Source: Enterobacteriaceae bacterium
GTDB taxonomy: Bacteria; Pseudomonadota; Gammaproteobacteria; Enterobacterales; Enterobacteriaceae
Direction: 5' to 3'
DNA: 64,000 nucleotides
NCBI GenBank assembly: GCA_031261005.1
Contig: JAISKF010000014.1
Span: forward strand, 28,058-92,057
Shown here one piece after another: positions 9,747 to 19,978 of this stretch. Within the stretch, counting starts at the first letter, position 1. Each line of letters starts with the position of its first letter. The notes beneath the pieces were generated by a model. That model saw only the letters and a list, made by a program, of their open reading frames with translations. It was not told the DNA's origin and did not search any database. The translations under genes and the position numbers were made by a program.

Positions 9747-11240
9747 ATGATCCCTGTAATCGCGCTGGTCGGGCGTCCCAACGTGGGTAAATCTACGCTA
9801 TTTAACCGCTTAACGCGTACTCGTGATGCTTTGGTTGCTGATTTCCCCGGCTTAACCCGTGATCGCAAATATGGCAAAGCGGAAGCCGCCGGACATGAAT
9901 TTATCGTTATTGATACCGGCGGTATTGACGGTACAGAAAATGGGGTGGAAACCCACATGGCTGAACAATCATTACTGGCGATTGAAGAAGCCGATGTCGT
10001 TTTGTTTATGGTTGATGCCCGCGCTGGCTTAATGGCAGCAGATCAGGGCATTGCCCAACATTTGCGTATGCGTGAAAAAGCGACCTTTTTGGTGGCGAAT
10101 AAAACCGACGGACTCGATCCTGACAGTGCGGTAGCTGATTTTTATGCGCTGGGTTTAGGTGAAATCTATCCGATCGCCGCTTCTCACGGGCGCGGCGTGA
10201 CGTCATTGATTGAAATGGTATTCGGTGAAGCAGAAGAGTCGGAAGCCAAAGAGTCCGAAAATATTGATGATGAACCTATCGCAATTGGTGAAGAAATCTG
10301 GGACGAAGAGTTTGATGAGCAGTCAGAGGAAGAGGGCGAAAATGACTCCTCCTATCTGGAAAACTTGCCGATCAAGCTGGCGATTGTCGGGCGGCCAAAT
10401 GTCGGTAAGTCCACACTGACTAACCGTATTTTGGGCGAAGATCGTGTTGTGGTTTACGATATGCCGGGTACGACGCGTGACAGTATTTATATTCCGATGG
10501 TACGCGATGAGCGTGAGTACGTACTTATCGACACAGCCGGAGTACGTAAGCGCGCCAAAGTGACTGAAACCGTTGAAAAGTTCTCGGTGATTAAAACCCT
10601 GCAAGCCATTGAAGATGCCAACGTCGTGCTGCTGGTTATTGATGCGCGCGAAGGGATCTCCGATCAGGATCTTTCCCTGTTGGGCTTTATTATCAATAGC
10701 GGACGCTCATTAGTGATCGCCGTGAATAAATGGGACGGCTTATCCCAAGATGTCAAAGAGCAAGTGAGAGAAACATTAGATCAGCGTTTAGGCTTTGTTG
10801 ATTTCGCGCGTGTTCACTTTATCTCTGCTCTTCACGGCAGCGGTGTAGGTAACTTATTTGAATCCGTACAGGAAGCCTACCGTTGTGCGACACGCCGAGT
10901 CAGCACGTCATTACTGACGCGTATCATGCAAATGGCGCAGGACGATCACCAGCCGCCATTAGTAAAAGGTCGCCGTGTGAAACTGAAATATGCCCATGCT
11001 GGTGGTTATAATCCGCCAATTGTGGTGATCCACGGCAATCAGGTGAAAGATTTGCCCGATTCTTATAAACGCTATTTGATGAATTACTTCCGCCGCTCGC
11101 TGGAAGTTATGGGAACGCCAATCCGTATCCAGTTTAACGAAGGGGATAATCCATTTGCCGGTCGTCGTAATAAGCTGACGCCAACTCAGCAGCGCAAACG
11201 CCGCCGCTTAATGCAGCATATTAAGAGCCGTAGCAAATAA
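9747..11240 (+). CDS. der: Ribosome-associated GTPase Der (EngA)
   Basis: This essential double-GTPase acts in 50S ribosome assembly. Two G domains are seen: G1 motifs GRPNVGKS at residues 9-16 and 215-222, G3 DTGG and DTAG, G4 NKTD and NKWD. A very acidic linker of about 45 residues lies between them, and the C-terminal KH-like domain ends in a basic tail ([23 protein letters not shown]). The 497 residues are normal for the family. It starts with AAAGAGG upstream, after the bamB terminator, so it has its own promoter. The stop is followed at once by two MITE-like repeats. Confidence 0.97.
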   Translation: MIPVIALVGRPNVGKSTLFNRLTRTRDALVADFPGLTRDRKYGKAEAAGHEFIVIDTGGIDGTENGVETHMAEQSLLAIEEADVVLFMVDARAGLMAADQGIAQHLRMREKATFLVANKTDGLDPDSAVADFYALGLGEIYPIAASHGRGVTSLIEMVFGEAEESEAKESENIDDEPIAIGEEIWDEEFDEQSEEEGENDSSYLENLPIKLAIVGRPNVGKSTLTNRILGEDRVVVYDMPGTTRDSIYIPMVRDEREYVLIDTAGVRKRAKVTETVEKFSVIKTLQAIEDANVVLLVIDAREGISDQDLSLLGFIINSGRSLVIAVNKWDGLSQDVKEQVRETLDQRLGFVDFARVHFISALHGSGVGNLFESVQEAYRCATRRVSTSLLTRIMQMAQDDHQPPLVKGRRVKLKYAHAGGYNPPIVVIHGNQVKDLPDSYKRYLMNYFRRSLEVMGTPIRIQFNEGDNPFAGRRNKLTPTQQRKRRRLMQHIKSRSK

Positions 11241-11380
11241 TATTATTACAATAAATTTCAAATAATTATGTGATTCTTGTAGGGGCGGCAACCTGCCGCC
11301 CGTTGATTTCACCGTTGTTTGTGCGGGCGACAGATTGTCGCTCCTGCGAATTATTCTTTGTTATCAATATATTAATTTAT
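11241..11380 (+). repeat. MITE-like repeat copy 2, left terminus missing
   Basis: It begins directly after the der stop with TATTATTACAATAAATTTC, so the left inverted terminus is absent. The two palindromes are GGGCGGCAaccTGCCGCCC and GGGCGACAgatTGTCGCtC. It runs straight into copy 3. Together the two copies fill the gap between der and the convergent antiporter gene. Confidence 0.75.
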
Positions 11381-11553
11381 TTTTTATTCAGATAAATTTT
11401 AAATAATTATATGATTCTTGTCAGGGCGGCAACCTGCCGCCCGTTAATTTCACCGTTGCTTATGCGGGCGACAGATTGTCGCCCCTGTGAATTATTCTTT
11501 ATAATCAATGTATTAATTTATTTTTACCACTTTGCTTATCTAAATCTGAGGCT
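11381..11553 (+). repeat. MITE-like repeat copy 3, in tandem with copy 2
   Basis: It has the same orientation as copy 2. It contains the GGGCGGCA/TGCCGCCC and GGGCGACA/TGTCGCCC palindromes and keeps a right terminus CTTATCTAAATCTGAGGCT. That terminus overlaps the stop codon of the antiporter gene (11552-11554). Confidence 0.75.
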
Positions 11554-13432
11554 AGTTAGCCGTTTGCGGCGCTGATGTCGATATATTTGATACCGCAACA
11601 CTCGGCGCGGTAGTTTCAGCGCGTTTTTCCTCCAAAGAAGATTCAAAATCTATCGCGATCTGAACGCGTTCTTCATTATTTTTTGCATCTTCAAGCTCAA
11701 TCTCCGTGTCATTTTCTGCTTCTGCTTCTGCTTCTGCTTCTGCTTCTTCTGTGGTCATACTCTCATCTTTACGCAGAGTATCCACCAGGACAGAAACTTC
11801 ATGATCTGCCACACCAAGCACTTTCAGCGCTTCGGCACCGATATGCAGGCTGCTTTCCAGCGTTTCGACGACAACCCAATTAGCACCGGCTTTTTGTAGT
11901 TTCTCTTTTAATTCTTTATCAAGAACACGCGCCAGAATTTTCAGCATTGGATAGAGTGAACGCAGGGTCGAAACTGCTTTTACTGCGCTGGCATTATGAT
12001 CGATAGAGACAATCACCATTTGCGCTTGCCCTACGCCAATGACGTCCAGCAATTGAGGATCGGTAATATCGCCGAAATAGGCGGGAACACCATCTCGCTT
12101 CGCTTTTCTCAGCACATCAGGATTTTTCTCAATTACAATATGCGGGATTGATGAATCTTGCAGCATTTTCGCTAACACATAACCGGTATCACCATAGCCC
12201 GCAACGATCACTTTAGCTTTGTTGGCGGTTTCTTGCTGAATCAACTCATGATCGAATTCAGACGGCTCGGTTCTTCTGGTTAAGCGGCAACCAAAGGCAT
12301 ACAGGCTTGGTGTAAATGCCATACTGACGGAAATCACGCCAATACCCATAATAAACGTCGTATCGTCGATCACGGCAAAGGCTTTTGCTACGCCGAACAA
12401 CACAAATCCGAATTCTCCGCCCTGACACAGCAGGAATGCCACTTTCGTTGCCGCCTCTTTTGACGTGCCAAACAGCAATGCCAGCAGGAACAGAACAGCG
12501 ATTTTTATCAATAGGATAACCGCAACATTACTGACAAATAGAAATGGTGTATGCGCCAGCGTGACGAAATCGATAGACATACCAACGGAGATAAAAAAGA
12601 TGCTCATCAGCAAACTTTTCGCCGACTCAACGCTGGCGTGGATCTGAAACCCGTATTTAGACGTAGAAAGCATCATTCCCATGATAAATGCGCCTAACGC
12701 CATAGATAAACCAAAATGCTCCATGACATAAGCCGCTAATATCACTGCAAACATAACAAATAGCGTGAATGTTTCGCGGTAATCTTTGCGCGCCATATAA
12801 TTAAGCACGCCGGGAACGATCCAGCGACCAAAAACAATTACTGCAAACAGCGCACCGATAACGGAAATACTCTGCATCCACAGCGGGGAATCGCTTGGCA
12901 GTACAGAGATTTTATCCGCCAGCAACGGTACCAGCGCTAATAGCGGTACGATCGATAAATCCTGCATCAGCAAAATAGCAAAACCAATTTTGCCGTGTTC
13001 GCTGGAAAACTCGTTGTGCTCTTGCAATATTTGAATAACAAAAGCGGTAGAAGACAACGCCAGCGTCAGACCAATAATAATCGCCGCGTTCATTTGATAA
13101 CTAAGCAGGAAGAAATAAGAACCGATAGCCGCGCCGCACAGCAAAATTTGCAGCGTACCTAAACCAAATACCACGCGGCGCATTGCCCATAAACGTTTGG
13201 GCTGCATTTCTAATCCAATAATAAATAACAGTAACACAATGCCAAATTCGGAAACGTCCCGAATGTTTGCAACGTGTTCTTTAAGAATAACCTTACCGGG
13301 CGTATAAGGGCCAATGATGATGCCAGTAATCAGCAAACCCAGAATAGAACCTAACCCGATCTTCTTCGATAATGTAACAGTAACTGCGGCAACGAATAAA
13401 ATAATAACCAGTAATAAGAGTAATTCATTCAT
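11552..13432 (-). CDS. CPA2-family cation:proton antiporter with RCK (TrkA-N) domain
   Basis: This inner-membrane antiporter of the KefB/KefC type has 626 residues. About 12 hydrophobic segments fill the first 385 residues (GLLITGIIIGPYTPG, FGIVLLLFIIGLEM, ISVGMSIDF). A Rossmann RCK domain follows, starting at KVIVAGYGDTGYVLAKML. The tail of about 70 residues is highly acidic and holds an (EA)n run coded by a TTCTGC tandem repeat. The glutathione-sensing loop of KefC (HALESDIEP) is not kept; the equivalent stretch reads QIHASVESAKS. No kefF/kefG partner is adjacent. I therefore do not call it KefB or KefC; the transported ion is unknown. It does not sit between der and xseA in E. coli. Confidence 0.88.
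   Translation of the reverse strand: MNELLLLLVIILFVAAVTVTLSKKIGLGSILGLLITGIIIGPYTPGKVILKEHVANIRDVSEFGIVLLLFIIGLEMQPKRLWAMRRVVFGLGTLQILLCGAAIGSYFFLLSYQMNAAIIIGLTLALSSTAFVIQILQEHNEFSSEHGKIGFAILLMQDLSIVPLLALVPLLADKISVLPSDSPLWMQSISVIGALFAVIVFGRWIVPGVLNYMARKDYRETFTLFVMFAVILAAYVMEHFGLSMALGAFIMGMMLSTSKYGFQIHASVESAKSLLMSIFFISVGMSIDFVTLAHTPFLFVSNVAVILLIKIAVLFLLALLFGTSKEAATKVAFLLCQGGEFGFVLFGVAKAFAVIDDTTFIMGIGVISVSMAFTPSLYAFGCRLTRRTEPSEFDHELIQQETANKAKVIVAGYGDTGYVLAKMLQDSSIPHIVIEKNPDVLRKAKRDGVPAYFGDITDPQLLDVIGVGQAQMVIVSIDHNASAVKAVSTLRSLYPMLKILARVLDKELKEKLQKAGANWVVVETLESSLHIGAEALKVLGVADHEVSVLVDTLRKDESMTTEEAEAEAEAEAENDTEIELEDAKNNEERVQIAIDFESSLEEKRAETTAPSVAVSNISTSAPQTAN
11714..11743 (-). repeat. Hexanucleotide tandem repeat inside the antiporter gene
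   Basis: Five exact TTCTGC units (plus-strand reading) are followed by an imperfect TTCTTC. They code for alternating Glu-Ala in the acidic tail. Changes of whole units keep the frame and only alter tail length. Confidence 0.85.
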
Positions 13433-13881
13433 ATCGCAGTTTTCCTCTAGTTAGTGCACAGCTAGTTCCTGTTGTCAGGGGGAAGCTATCCATGGCGTGG
13501 TGTTCCTCGACGGATTTTTAGTTGATGATGTTGTGATGCAGTTTCCCAGTTGAGAGTGATTAATATCTAAACAATATTATGAACACAGAGCATGGTGACT
13601 GACTTTTTGCGTAGTTAGTATACGCAACTGTAACAGTTTCTTGCAGACGATTTTGTAGAAATATCATATTAATTTTTATTAATACCCAACGGGTATTAAG
13701 CGATATTAATTATTTACGATGAATTTGCTCGAAATATGAATAAAATTATCTGGTCATAAAGGTGTTTTTACTGTTGCATAAAACAGGTTTATTTAATGAG
13801 GTTAATATGATGGAAGCACTTTGTTCCCATACCGAGAGTTGAGAAATCGGAAGCTGAGAAAATAATCTTGGATAATCAGTT
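13433..13881. other. Spacer upstream of the antiporter gene
   Basis: No gene is recognised. It holds the antiporter leader (AGAGGAAAA upstream of its ATG on the minus strand) and AT-rich sequence with no convincing promoter pair. The rest of the gap to xseA is MITE-like copy 4. Confidence 0.5.
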
Positions 13882-14082
13882 AACCTGAGGGTTTGGATAA
13901 GAGGTTATATTTCGACGATAAAAATCAAATAATTATATGATTTTTGCGTAGGGGCGACAACCTGTCGCCCGCCAAACCACAATGAAATCAACGGGCGGCA
14001 GGTTGCTGCCCCTACAAATTATTCTTTATTATCAATTCATTAATCTATGATTCTTGCCATTTCTTTAGCCAAACCTTAGGTC
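13882..14082 (+). repeat. MITE-like repeat copy 4 (complete, palindromes swapped)
   Basis: The left terminus is AACCTGAGGGTTTGGATAAG; the right terminus TTTAGCCAAACCTTAGGTC is its imperfect inverse. The palindrome order is the reverse of the other copies: GGGCGACAaccTGTCGCCC comes first and GGGCGGCAggtTGCtGCCC second. The right end overlaps the xseA stop codon (14081-14083). Confidence 0.78.
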
Positions 14083-15433
14083 AATTAGTTAATTTATTAA
14101 CCCCGCAAACACAACTCTCCACCCAGCCATCACTTAATCGTGTTTTCAGGGTATCGCCGACTTGTATCTGTCTGGTTTTTTTTAGTGTAGCGCCATCGCT
14201 GGTGCTGGTGACGCTATAACCGCGCGCTAATGTAGCCAGCGGGCTGACGGCTTCCAGTTGAGAATATCCGACACTAAAACGCTGTTTAGCCGCGTTCATT
14301 TGCCGTTCTAATGCTTGTTGTAACTGATATTGCAACTGTTGCAATTGCTGTTGGCTGCGATGTACGCGTCTTTGCGGCTGTGTTTGTATTAATCGTTGTT
14401 GAAGTTGCTCGTTGTTGCGGCTATTTTGACGCAGCCGTGTTTGCATTACATCTTCTAAACGATTTTGCAGTTTGAGCAACGTTGTTTGCTGGCGTGATAA
14501 GCGAAGCTGCGGGTGTTGCTGTTGTAATCGGCTGTCCTGACGCGCTAAACGCTGGCGCAGACGAGAAAGATAATAATCCATCGCCATTTCCAATCGCTGT
14601 TGCTGTGATTGCAACTGGCGCACCAACTCTAACTGATTACGGCTCACCAATTCAGCGGCGGCTGACGGCGTTGGAGCGCGTAAGTCAGCGACAAAATCAG
14701 CGATAGTCACATCAGTTTCATGTCCAACGGCGCTGACAATGGGGATTTGACTGCTGGCAATGGCTCTGGCAACTAATTCTTCGTTAAAACACCAAAGATC
14801 TTCCAGCGAACCGCCGCCGCGCCCGACGATCAACACATCACACTCGTTACGCTGATTCGCCAGCTCAATTGCCTGCACAATTTGCAGCGTGGCATCTGCG
14901 CCCTGAACCATCGTTGGATAAATAATTACTGGCAGCGAGGGATCGCGGCGTTGCAGTATATGCAAAATATCGTGCAGCGCCGCACCGGACTTTGATGTCA
15001 CAATACCAATGCAAGTTGCCGGAGCAGGTAACGGATGTTTGCGAGCTTGATCAAACAATCCCTCTGCGGATAATCGCTGTTTAAGCTGCTCAAAACGCTG
15101 TTGCAGCAAACCATCACCCGCAGGCTGCATACTTTCAGCAATCAACTGATAGTCACCGCGCGGTTCATATAACGTGATAGATGCGCGAATTAAGACCTGC
15201 TGACCGTTTTGCGGCTGAAAAGTGGTTTTACGATTGGCGGTACGAAACATGGCACAGCGCACTTGCGCGCGATCATCTTTCAGCGTGAAGTACCAATGCC
15301 CCGAAGAGGGTTGGGAAAAATTAGAGATTTCCGCAGACAGCCAAATCTGCCCCATTTCCATTTCTAATAGCTGACGAACCGTTTGATTTAAACGGCTAAC
15401 GGTAAAAACCGGCGGTGAAGAGGGTAGCGACAT
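14081..15433 (-). CDS. xseA: Exodeoxyribonuclease VII large subunit
   Basis: This catalytic subunit of ExoVII degrades single-stranded DNA in mismatch repair and recombination. The N-terminal OB-fold is seen around [27 protein letters not shown]. The central catalytic domain follows ([46 protein letters not shown]). The C-terminal half is a long Gln-rich coiled coil. At 450 residues it is close to E. coli (456). It is divergent from guaB, as in E. coli, with about 180 bases between the starts. The small subunit xseB is not here. Confidence 0.96.
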   Translation of the reverse strand: MSLPSSPPVFTVSRLNQTVRQLLEMEMGQIWLSAEISNFSQPSSGHWYFTLKDDRAQVRCAMFRTANRKTTFQPQNGQQVLIRASITLYEPRGDYQLIAESMQPAGDGLLQQRFEQLKQRLSAEGLFDQARKHPLPAPATCIGIVTSKSGAALHDILHILQRRDPSLPVIIYPTMVQGADATLQIVQAIELANQRNECDVLIVGRGGGSLEDLWCFNEELVARAIASSQIPIVSAVGHETDVTIADFVADLRAPTPSAAAELVSRNQLELVRQLQSQQQRLEMAMDYYLSRLRQRLARQDSRLQQQHPQLRLSRQQTTLLKLQNRLEDVMQTRLRQNSRNNEQLQQRLIQTQPQRRVHRSQQQLQQLQYQLQQALERQMNAAKQRFSVGYSQLEAVSPLATLARGYSVTSTSDGATLKKTRQIQVGDTLKTRLSDGWVESCVCGVNKLTN

Positions 15434-15521
15434 GTGACGGAGATCAAACTCGTGGGTGACAACTTAATTGACTGATACTACATAGCTGTACCAGCGAATC
15501 AAGCATTTTTTGAGAAAAGTG

Positions 15522-15550
15522 TGGTCAAGCCCTCACTGGTTCTGTATAAT
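15522..15550 (+). promoter_or_regulatory. Candidate sigma70 promoter of guaB
   Basis: TGGTCA (15522-15527, 4 of 6 to consensus) and a perfect TATAAT (15545-15550) are separated by 17 bases. They lie about 66 bases before the guaB ATG in the divergent xseA-guaB spacer. I could not find a PurR palindrome. Confidence 0.55.
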
Positions 15551-15616
15551 GCCACGGCAATATTTTATCTGTTTTTCTCTCGTCAACCCTTGTTTTAACC
15601 CAGTGAGATATTGCCC

Positions 15617-17086
15617 ATGCTACGTATTGCCAAAGATGCTCTAACATTCGACGACGTTCTGCTCGTTCCCGCACATTCCACTGTATTGCCTAACACGGCT
15701 GAATTATCAACGATGTTGACCTCAACCATTCGTTTGAATATTCCCATGCTTTCCGCTGCGATGGATACCGTTACCGAAGCCAGACTGGCTATCGCTTTAG
15801 CGCAAGAGGGCGGAATCGGTTTTATCCACAAAAATATGTCTATCGAACGTCAGGCGGAAGAAGTGCGCCGCGTGAAAAGACATGAAAGCGGCATCGTTAC
15901 TGATCCCATCACCGTTACGCCTGAAACCACAGTGCGCGAAGTTAAAGAAATGGCGCAAGTGAACGGTTTCGCCGGTTATCCGGTGGTGGCAGCCAATAAT
16001 GAACTGGTCGGGATTATTACTGGTCGTGACGTGCGTTTTGTTGTCGATTTAGATCAACCCGTCAGCGGGCTGATGACACCGAAAGAGCGCTTAGTCACTG
16101 TTAACGAAACAGAAGCGAAAGATCGCGACATCGTATTCCAAAGAATGCAGGAAAAACGCGTTGAAAAAGCGCTGGTTGTTGACAGCAAATTTCATCTGTG
16201 CGGCATGATTACGGTGAAAGACTTCCAAAAAGCAGAGCGCAAACCTAACGCCTGTAAAGACGAACAAGGTCGTTTGCGTGTCGGTGCTGCGGTTGGTGCC
16301 GGTGCAGGTAACGAAGAGCGTGTGGCTGCATTGGTTGAGGCTGGTGTTGATGTATTGCTGATTGACTCCTCTCATGGTCATTCCGAGGGCGTTTTACAGC
16401 GCATTCGTGAAACTCGCGCCGCTTATCCTAATCTGCAAATCATCGGCGGTAACGTAGCAACGGCTTCCGGCGCTCTGGCACTGGTTGAGGCTGGCGTTAA
16501 CGCCGTGAAAGTCGGTATCGGTCCGGGTTCAATCTGTACTACGCGTATCGTAACTGGCGTAGGTGTTCCGCAAATTACTGCTATTGCTGATGCCGTTGAT
16601 GCTGTTGGCCATTTAGGTATTCCGGTTATCGCTGACGGCGGTATCCGTTTCTCTGGTGATATTTCTAAAGCGATTGCCGCCGGTGCTTCTTGCGTTATGG
16701 TTGGTTCAATGCTGGCAGGTACAGAAGAATCTCCGGGTGAAATTGAACTGTATCAAGGTCGTTCATTTAAATCCTATCGCGGAATGGGTTCGCTGGGCGC
16801 GATGTCTAAAGGCTCGTCTGACCGTTACTTCCAGACCGATAACGCCGCCGACAAACTGGTGCCGGAAGGTATTGAAGGTCGCGTCGCGTACAAAGGCTAT
16901 CTGAAAGTGATTATTCACCAGCAAATGGGCGGATTACGTTCTTGTATGGGATTGACCGGTTGCGCGACGATTGATGAACTGCGTACCAAAGCTGAATTTG
17001 TGCGTATTACCGGTGCAGGCATTCAGGAAAGCCATGTTCATGATGTGACGATTACTAAAGAGTCACCAAATTATCGTATGGGTTAA
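15617..17086 (+). CDS. guaB: Inosine-5'-monophosphate dehydrogenase
   Basis: This enzyme oxidises IMP to XMP with NAD+, the first committed step to GMP. A TIM barrel is interrupted by two CBS domains (about residues 95-205). The catalytic loop [18 protein letters not shown] carries C307, and the mobile flap [10 protein letters not shown] is present. I use ATG 15617 ([21 protein letters not shown]), which aligns with E. coli; a TTG two codons upstream is less likely. At 489 residues it has the family length. guaA follows after 151 bases, with a hairpin and a possible promoter between. Confidence 0.98.
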   Translation: MLRIAKDALTFDDVLLVPAHSTVLPNTAELSTMLTSTIRLNIPMLSAAMDTVTEARLAIALAQEGGIGFIHKNMSIERQAEEVRRVKRHESGIVTDPITVTPETTVREVKEMAQVNGFAGYPVVAANNELVGIITGRDVRFVVDLDQPVSGLMTPKERLVTVNETEAKDRDIVFQRMQEKRVEKALVVDSKFHLCGMITVKDFQKAERKPNACKDEQGRLRVGAAVGAGAGNEERVAALVEAGVDVLLIDSSHGHSEGVLQRIRETRAAYPNLQIIGGNVATASGALALVEAGVNAVKVGIGPGSICTTRIVTGVGVPQITAIADAVDAVGHLGIPVIADGGIRFSGDISKAIAAGASCVMVGSMLAGTEESPGEIELYQGRSFKSYRGMGSLGAMSKGSSDRYFQTDNAADKLVPEGIEGRVAYKGYLKVIIHQQMGGLRSCMGLTGCATIDELRTKAEFVRITGAGIQESHVHDVTITKESPNYRMG

Positions 17087-17117
17087 TATTTAGATCTCTT
17101 CTGAATATCATTAGATA

Positions 17118-17148
17118 AGAGGCGGATTATCTATCCGCCTCTCGTATT
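17118..17148 (+). terminator. Hairpin between guaB and guaA
   Basis: There is a perfect 10-bp stem (AGAGGCGGAT / ATCCGCCTCT) with a 5-base loop. The tail CGTATTCTCCCC is poor in T, so it may be a weak terminator or an RNA-stability element lowering guaA relative to guaB. In E. coli guaB and guaA are closer and form one operon. Confidence 0.45.
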
Positions 17149-17165
17149 CTCCCCATCAAAACAGC

Positions 17166-17171
17166 TATAAT
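17166..17171 (+). promoter_or_regulatory. Possible -10 box of a separate guaA promoter
   Basis: A perfect TATAAT lies 66 bases before the guaA ATG, downstream of the guaB hairpin. No good -35 hexamer is found around 17143-17150, so this is a weak candidate. Confidence 0.3.
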
Positions 17172-17237
17172 GCTGCGAAATTTCTCCTTGTCCGACCTGC
17201 TATCAGGTCTCACATTACCGTTTTTGGAAAGCGATAC

Positions 17238-18815
17238 ATGTCAAAAAATATCCATCAGCAGCGCATTCTGATTCTGGATTTTGGTTCTCAATACACCCAG
17301 TTAATTGCTCGCCGCGTTCGTGAAATCGGCGTTTATTGCGAATTATGGGCGTGGGACGTCAGTGAAGCGCAAATTCGTGAATTTAATCCCACGGGTATTA
17401 TTCTGTCCGGCAGCCCTGAAAGCACCACCGAGGCAGGCAGCCCGCGCGCGCCGGAATATGTGTTTAACGCTAATGTACCGGTACTCGGCATTTGCTACGG
17501 TATGCAAACGATGGCGATGCAGCTTGGCGGTCAGGTTCAGGGTTCTGACGAGCGTGAATTCGGCTATGCCAAAGTAGATATTATCAACGATAGCGAGTTT
17601 ATCCGCGATATTCGTGATTCTCTGTCCGCTGACGGCAAACCGCAGCTTGATGTCTGGATGAGTCACGGCGATAAAGTCACCGCGATCCCCGCCGGTTTTA
17701 AAACCATTGCCAGCACCGATACTTGCCCGTTTGCTATTATGGCGAACGAAGAAAAACACTTCTACGGGCTGCAATTCCACCCCGAAGTAACGCATACCAA
17801 ACAAGGTTTACCGCTGTTAAAACGCTTTGTGCTGGATATTTGCGGCTGTGATGCGTTATGGACGCCTGCTTCCATTATCGACGATGCTATCGCGCGTATT
17901 CGTCAGCAAGTCGGTGATGATGAGGTGATTCTTGGCTTGTCCGGCGGTGTCGATTCCTCTGTTACTGCTATGTTGCTGCATCGTGCTATCGGCAAACGCT
18001 TAACTTGCGTATTTGTCGATAACGGCTTACTGCGCCTGAACGAAGCGGATCAAGTAATGGACATGTTCGGCGATAAATTTGGTCTGAACATTATCCACGT
18101 TGCCGCTGAACAGCGCTTTTTAAGCGCCCTGTCTGGTATTAGCGATCCCGAAGCGAAGCGTAAAACCATTGGTCGCGTATTTGTCGAAGTGTTTGATGAA
18201 GAAGCCACAAAACAAACCAATGTGAAATGGTTAGCGCAAGGGACGATCTACCCTGATGTGATCGAATCCGCTGCGTCTGCTACCGGTAAAGCCCATGTTA
18301 TCAAGTCTCATCACAATGTCGGCGGATTACCGGAAGAGATGAAAATGGGACTGGTTGAACCGCTGAAAGAGTTGTTCAAAGATGAAGTGCGTAAGATCGG
18401 TCTGGAACTCGGCTTGCCATACGACATGCTATACCGCCACCCATTCCCCGGACCAGGTTTAGGTGTGCGCGTACTGGGCGAAGTGAAAAAAGAGTATTGC
18501 GACCTGCTGCGCCGTGCTGACGCCATCTTTATTGAAGAACTGCACAAAGCCGATCTGTACCATAAAGTCAGTCAGGCATTCACCGTATTTCTACCAGTAC
18601 GCTCCGTCGGCGTAATGGGCGATGGTCGTAAATACGATTGGGTTGTCTCACTGCGCGCCGTCGAAACCATCGACTTTATGACCGCACACTGGGCGCACCT
18701 CCCGTATGATTTCTTAGGCCGCGTCTCTAACCGGATAATTAATGAAGTCAATGGAATCTCGCGTGTGGTTTATGATATTTCCGGCAAACCACCGGCGACG
18801 ATTGAGTGGGAGTGA
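17238..18815 (+). CDS. guaA: GMP synthase (glutamine-hydrolysing)
   Basis: This enzyme converts XMP to GMP using ATP and glutamine ammonia. The class I amidotransferase triad is C86 (GICYGMQ), H181 and E183 (FHPEVTH). The ATP pyrophosphatase P-loop is LSGGVDSSV. The C-terminal dimerisation domain ends in the invariant PPATIEWE. The 525 residues match E. coli. It works after GuaB in GMP synthesis. A terminator follows, and beyond it the E. coli gene order is lost. Confidence 0.98.
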   Translation: MSKNIHQQRILILDFGSQYTQLIARRVREIGVYCELWAWDVSEAQIREFNPTGIILSGSPESTTEAGSPRAPEYVFNANVPVLGICYGMQTMAMQLGGQVQGSDEREFGYAKVDIINDSEFIRDIRDSLSADGKPQLDVWMSHGDKVTAIPAGFKTIASTDTCPFAIMANEEKHFYGLQFHPEVTHTKQGLPLLKRFVLDICGCDALWTPASIIDDAIARIRQQVGDDEVILGLSGGVDSSVTAMLLHRAIGKRLTCVFVDNGLLRLNEADQVMDMFGDKFGLNIIHVAAEQRFLSALSGISDPEAKRKTIGRVFVEVFDEEATKQTNVKWLAQGTIYPDVIESAASATGKAHVIKSHHNVGGLPEEMKMGLVEPLKELFKDEVRKIGLELGLPYDMLYRHPFPGPGLGVRVLGEVKKEYCDLLRRADAIFIEELHKADLYHKVSQAFTVFLPVRSVGVMGDGRKYDWVVSLRAVETIDFMTAHWAHLPYDFLGRVSNRIINEVNGISRVVYDISGKPPATIEWE

Positions 18816-18853
18816 TGGGTAGTTTTTGTTAGTGATTAGGATTAGTAAGGTTT

Positions 18854-18896
18854 AAAACCGCTAGTGAAATCTTTTGAGATTGCTGGCGGTTTTTTA
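18854..18896 (+). terminator. Rho-independent terminator after guaA
   Basis: The stem AAACCGCTAG / CTGGCGGTTT (one G-T pair) encloses a second pairing AATCT/AGATT and is followed by TTTTTT. It ends the guaBA transcript. Confidence 0.75.
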
Positions 18897-19047
18897 TATT
18901 TGTAATATTTCGTTAATCTGTGAAAATATACTATTGACCTCTGTATTTTTAATAGAATAGATTTATTCTTTTAATAAACAAGATGAATAAAATAATTTCC
19001 CCATTCGACTTAGTTGTATATACCAAAATTCATATCCTGGTAATCCA

Positions 19048-19716
19048 TTATACTGAAATATATGATTTTTTATTACTGTAATCTAATACACCTAATGAAC
19101 TTAGATGGTCTATATAAGTATAGATATGTTGTGGTAATGATAAAATTTCTGGATTTATTGTGATTTCTATAAGACTATTTTTTTCTTCTTGTATTAATGA
19201 ACTATTTTTAATTGCGTTTTCAATTTCTTTAAAGGTAAGGTTTTCATCTAATTTTACATGATTAGAGTCAACAGATTGAAAATATATTGATATATCATGT
19301 CGAGATAATTTATCTATTAAGTTAACTTCATCTGGAGCTAATTGGCTAATGATAAATAAAGTTGCAGGGTGGATATTTTCAGCTTTATCTTTATCTATAG
19401 AACAGGCAAGTAGCTGAATATACATTTCATTAATTATACTTCCTTCATCTTGGAATTTAAGTTTATCTATTATTTGTAAGAAAATTGATTCAACAGGTTT
19501 TACTCGATTATTTTCTGGTACTCTATCAAGAGCAGCTTGAATTTTATCTTGAAGTCTTGCAATGTATTGAATTGGAATAAGAGTGAGTCTAAATGTTTTT
19601 ATTAGGTCTACTCCAAGTTTACCAAATTCTTTTACTAGTCCTTTGAATCCATCATCATAAATATCTTGTATCACTTGAGGAGGAATATTTTTTATGAAAT
19701 TTTCAGGATCTGCCAT
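19048..19716 (-). CDS. Abi-alpha / DUF4393 family protein (putative abortive-infection gene)
   Basis: This 222-residue cytosolic protein has no transmembrane segment. The order of motifs fits the Abi-alpha (DUF4393) family: a leading IPPQVIQDIYDDGFKGLVKEF, a VPENNRVKP segment, an ALxFxxDE-like block (IIDKLKFQDEGSIINEMY), then ENIHPATLFIISQLAPDEVNLI. Family members have been linked to phage abortive infection, but no molecular activity is established to my knowledge. The gene is much richer in A and T than its neighbours and stands alone between guaA and rluA, which are far apart in E. coli. Acquisition by transfer at a breakpoint is likely. The family call comes from remembered motifs, not from a search. 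Confidence 0.7.
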   Translation of the reverse strand: MADPENFIKNIPPQVIQDIYDDGFKGLVKEFGKLGVDLIKTFRLTLIPIQYIARLQDKIQAALDRVPENNRVKPVESIFLQIIDKLKFQDEGSIINEMYIQLLACSIDKDKAENIHPATLFIISQLAPDEVNLIDKLSRHDISIYFQSVDSNHVKLDENLTFKEIENAIKNSSLIQEEKNSLIEITINPEILSLPQHIYTYIDHLSSLGVLDYSNKKSYISV

Positions 19717-19765
19717 TTTTAACTCTAATTAAGTAGGACATTAAATTCATTATGTTTCTATAGAT

Positions 19766-19794
19766 ATTATACATTATCACTATATTATTCATCA
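19766..19794 (-). promoter_or_regulatory. Possible promoter of the Abi-alpha gene
   Basis: On the minus strand a perfect TATAAT lies at 19771-19766, about 50 bases before the start. The -35 position (TGATGA at 19794-19789, 17-base spacing) is weak. Confidence 0.35.
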
Positions 19795-19978
19795 TGATAT
19801 TTTAATTCCCCTGCTGATTTATTTTCTAATTCTGCTCCATAAACAATGACAATCTCATCAAACTTTATAATTTAACTAGTTTAAAAATAAATAAAATTTA
19901 GTCAATTACGTTATTTTGTGTGAAGTAGCAAAATGACGTAAAAAGCAGGAGGAATTTAAGGCTTAAAAAACCAACCCC

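Noticed and set aside
11552..13432. Naming the antiporter KefC
   Set aside because: The glutathione-binding loop is not conserved and no ancillary kefF/kefG gene is adjacent.
13807..13845. Tiny open frame starting at an ATG in the antiporter-xseA gap
   Set aside because: It ends after about a dozen codons and has no recognisable product.
15611..15616. TTG start two codons before guaB ATG
   Set aside because: ATG 15617 matches the family N-terminus MLRIAK and needs no rare start.
18897..19978. Prophage or integrative island around the Abi-alpha gene
   Set aside because: No integrase, tRNA gene, attachment repeats or phage genes are seen; only one gene is present.
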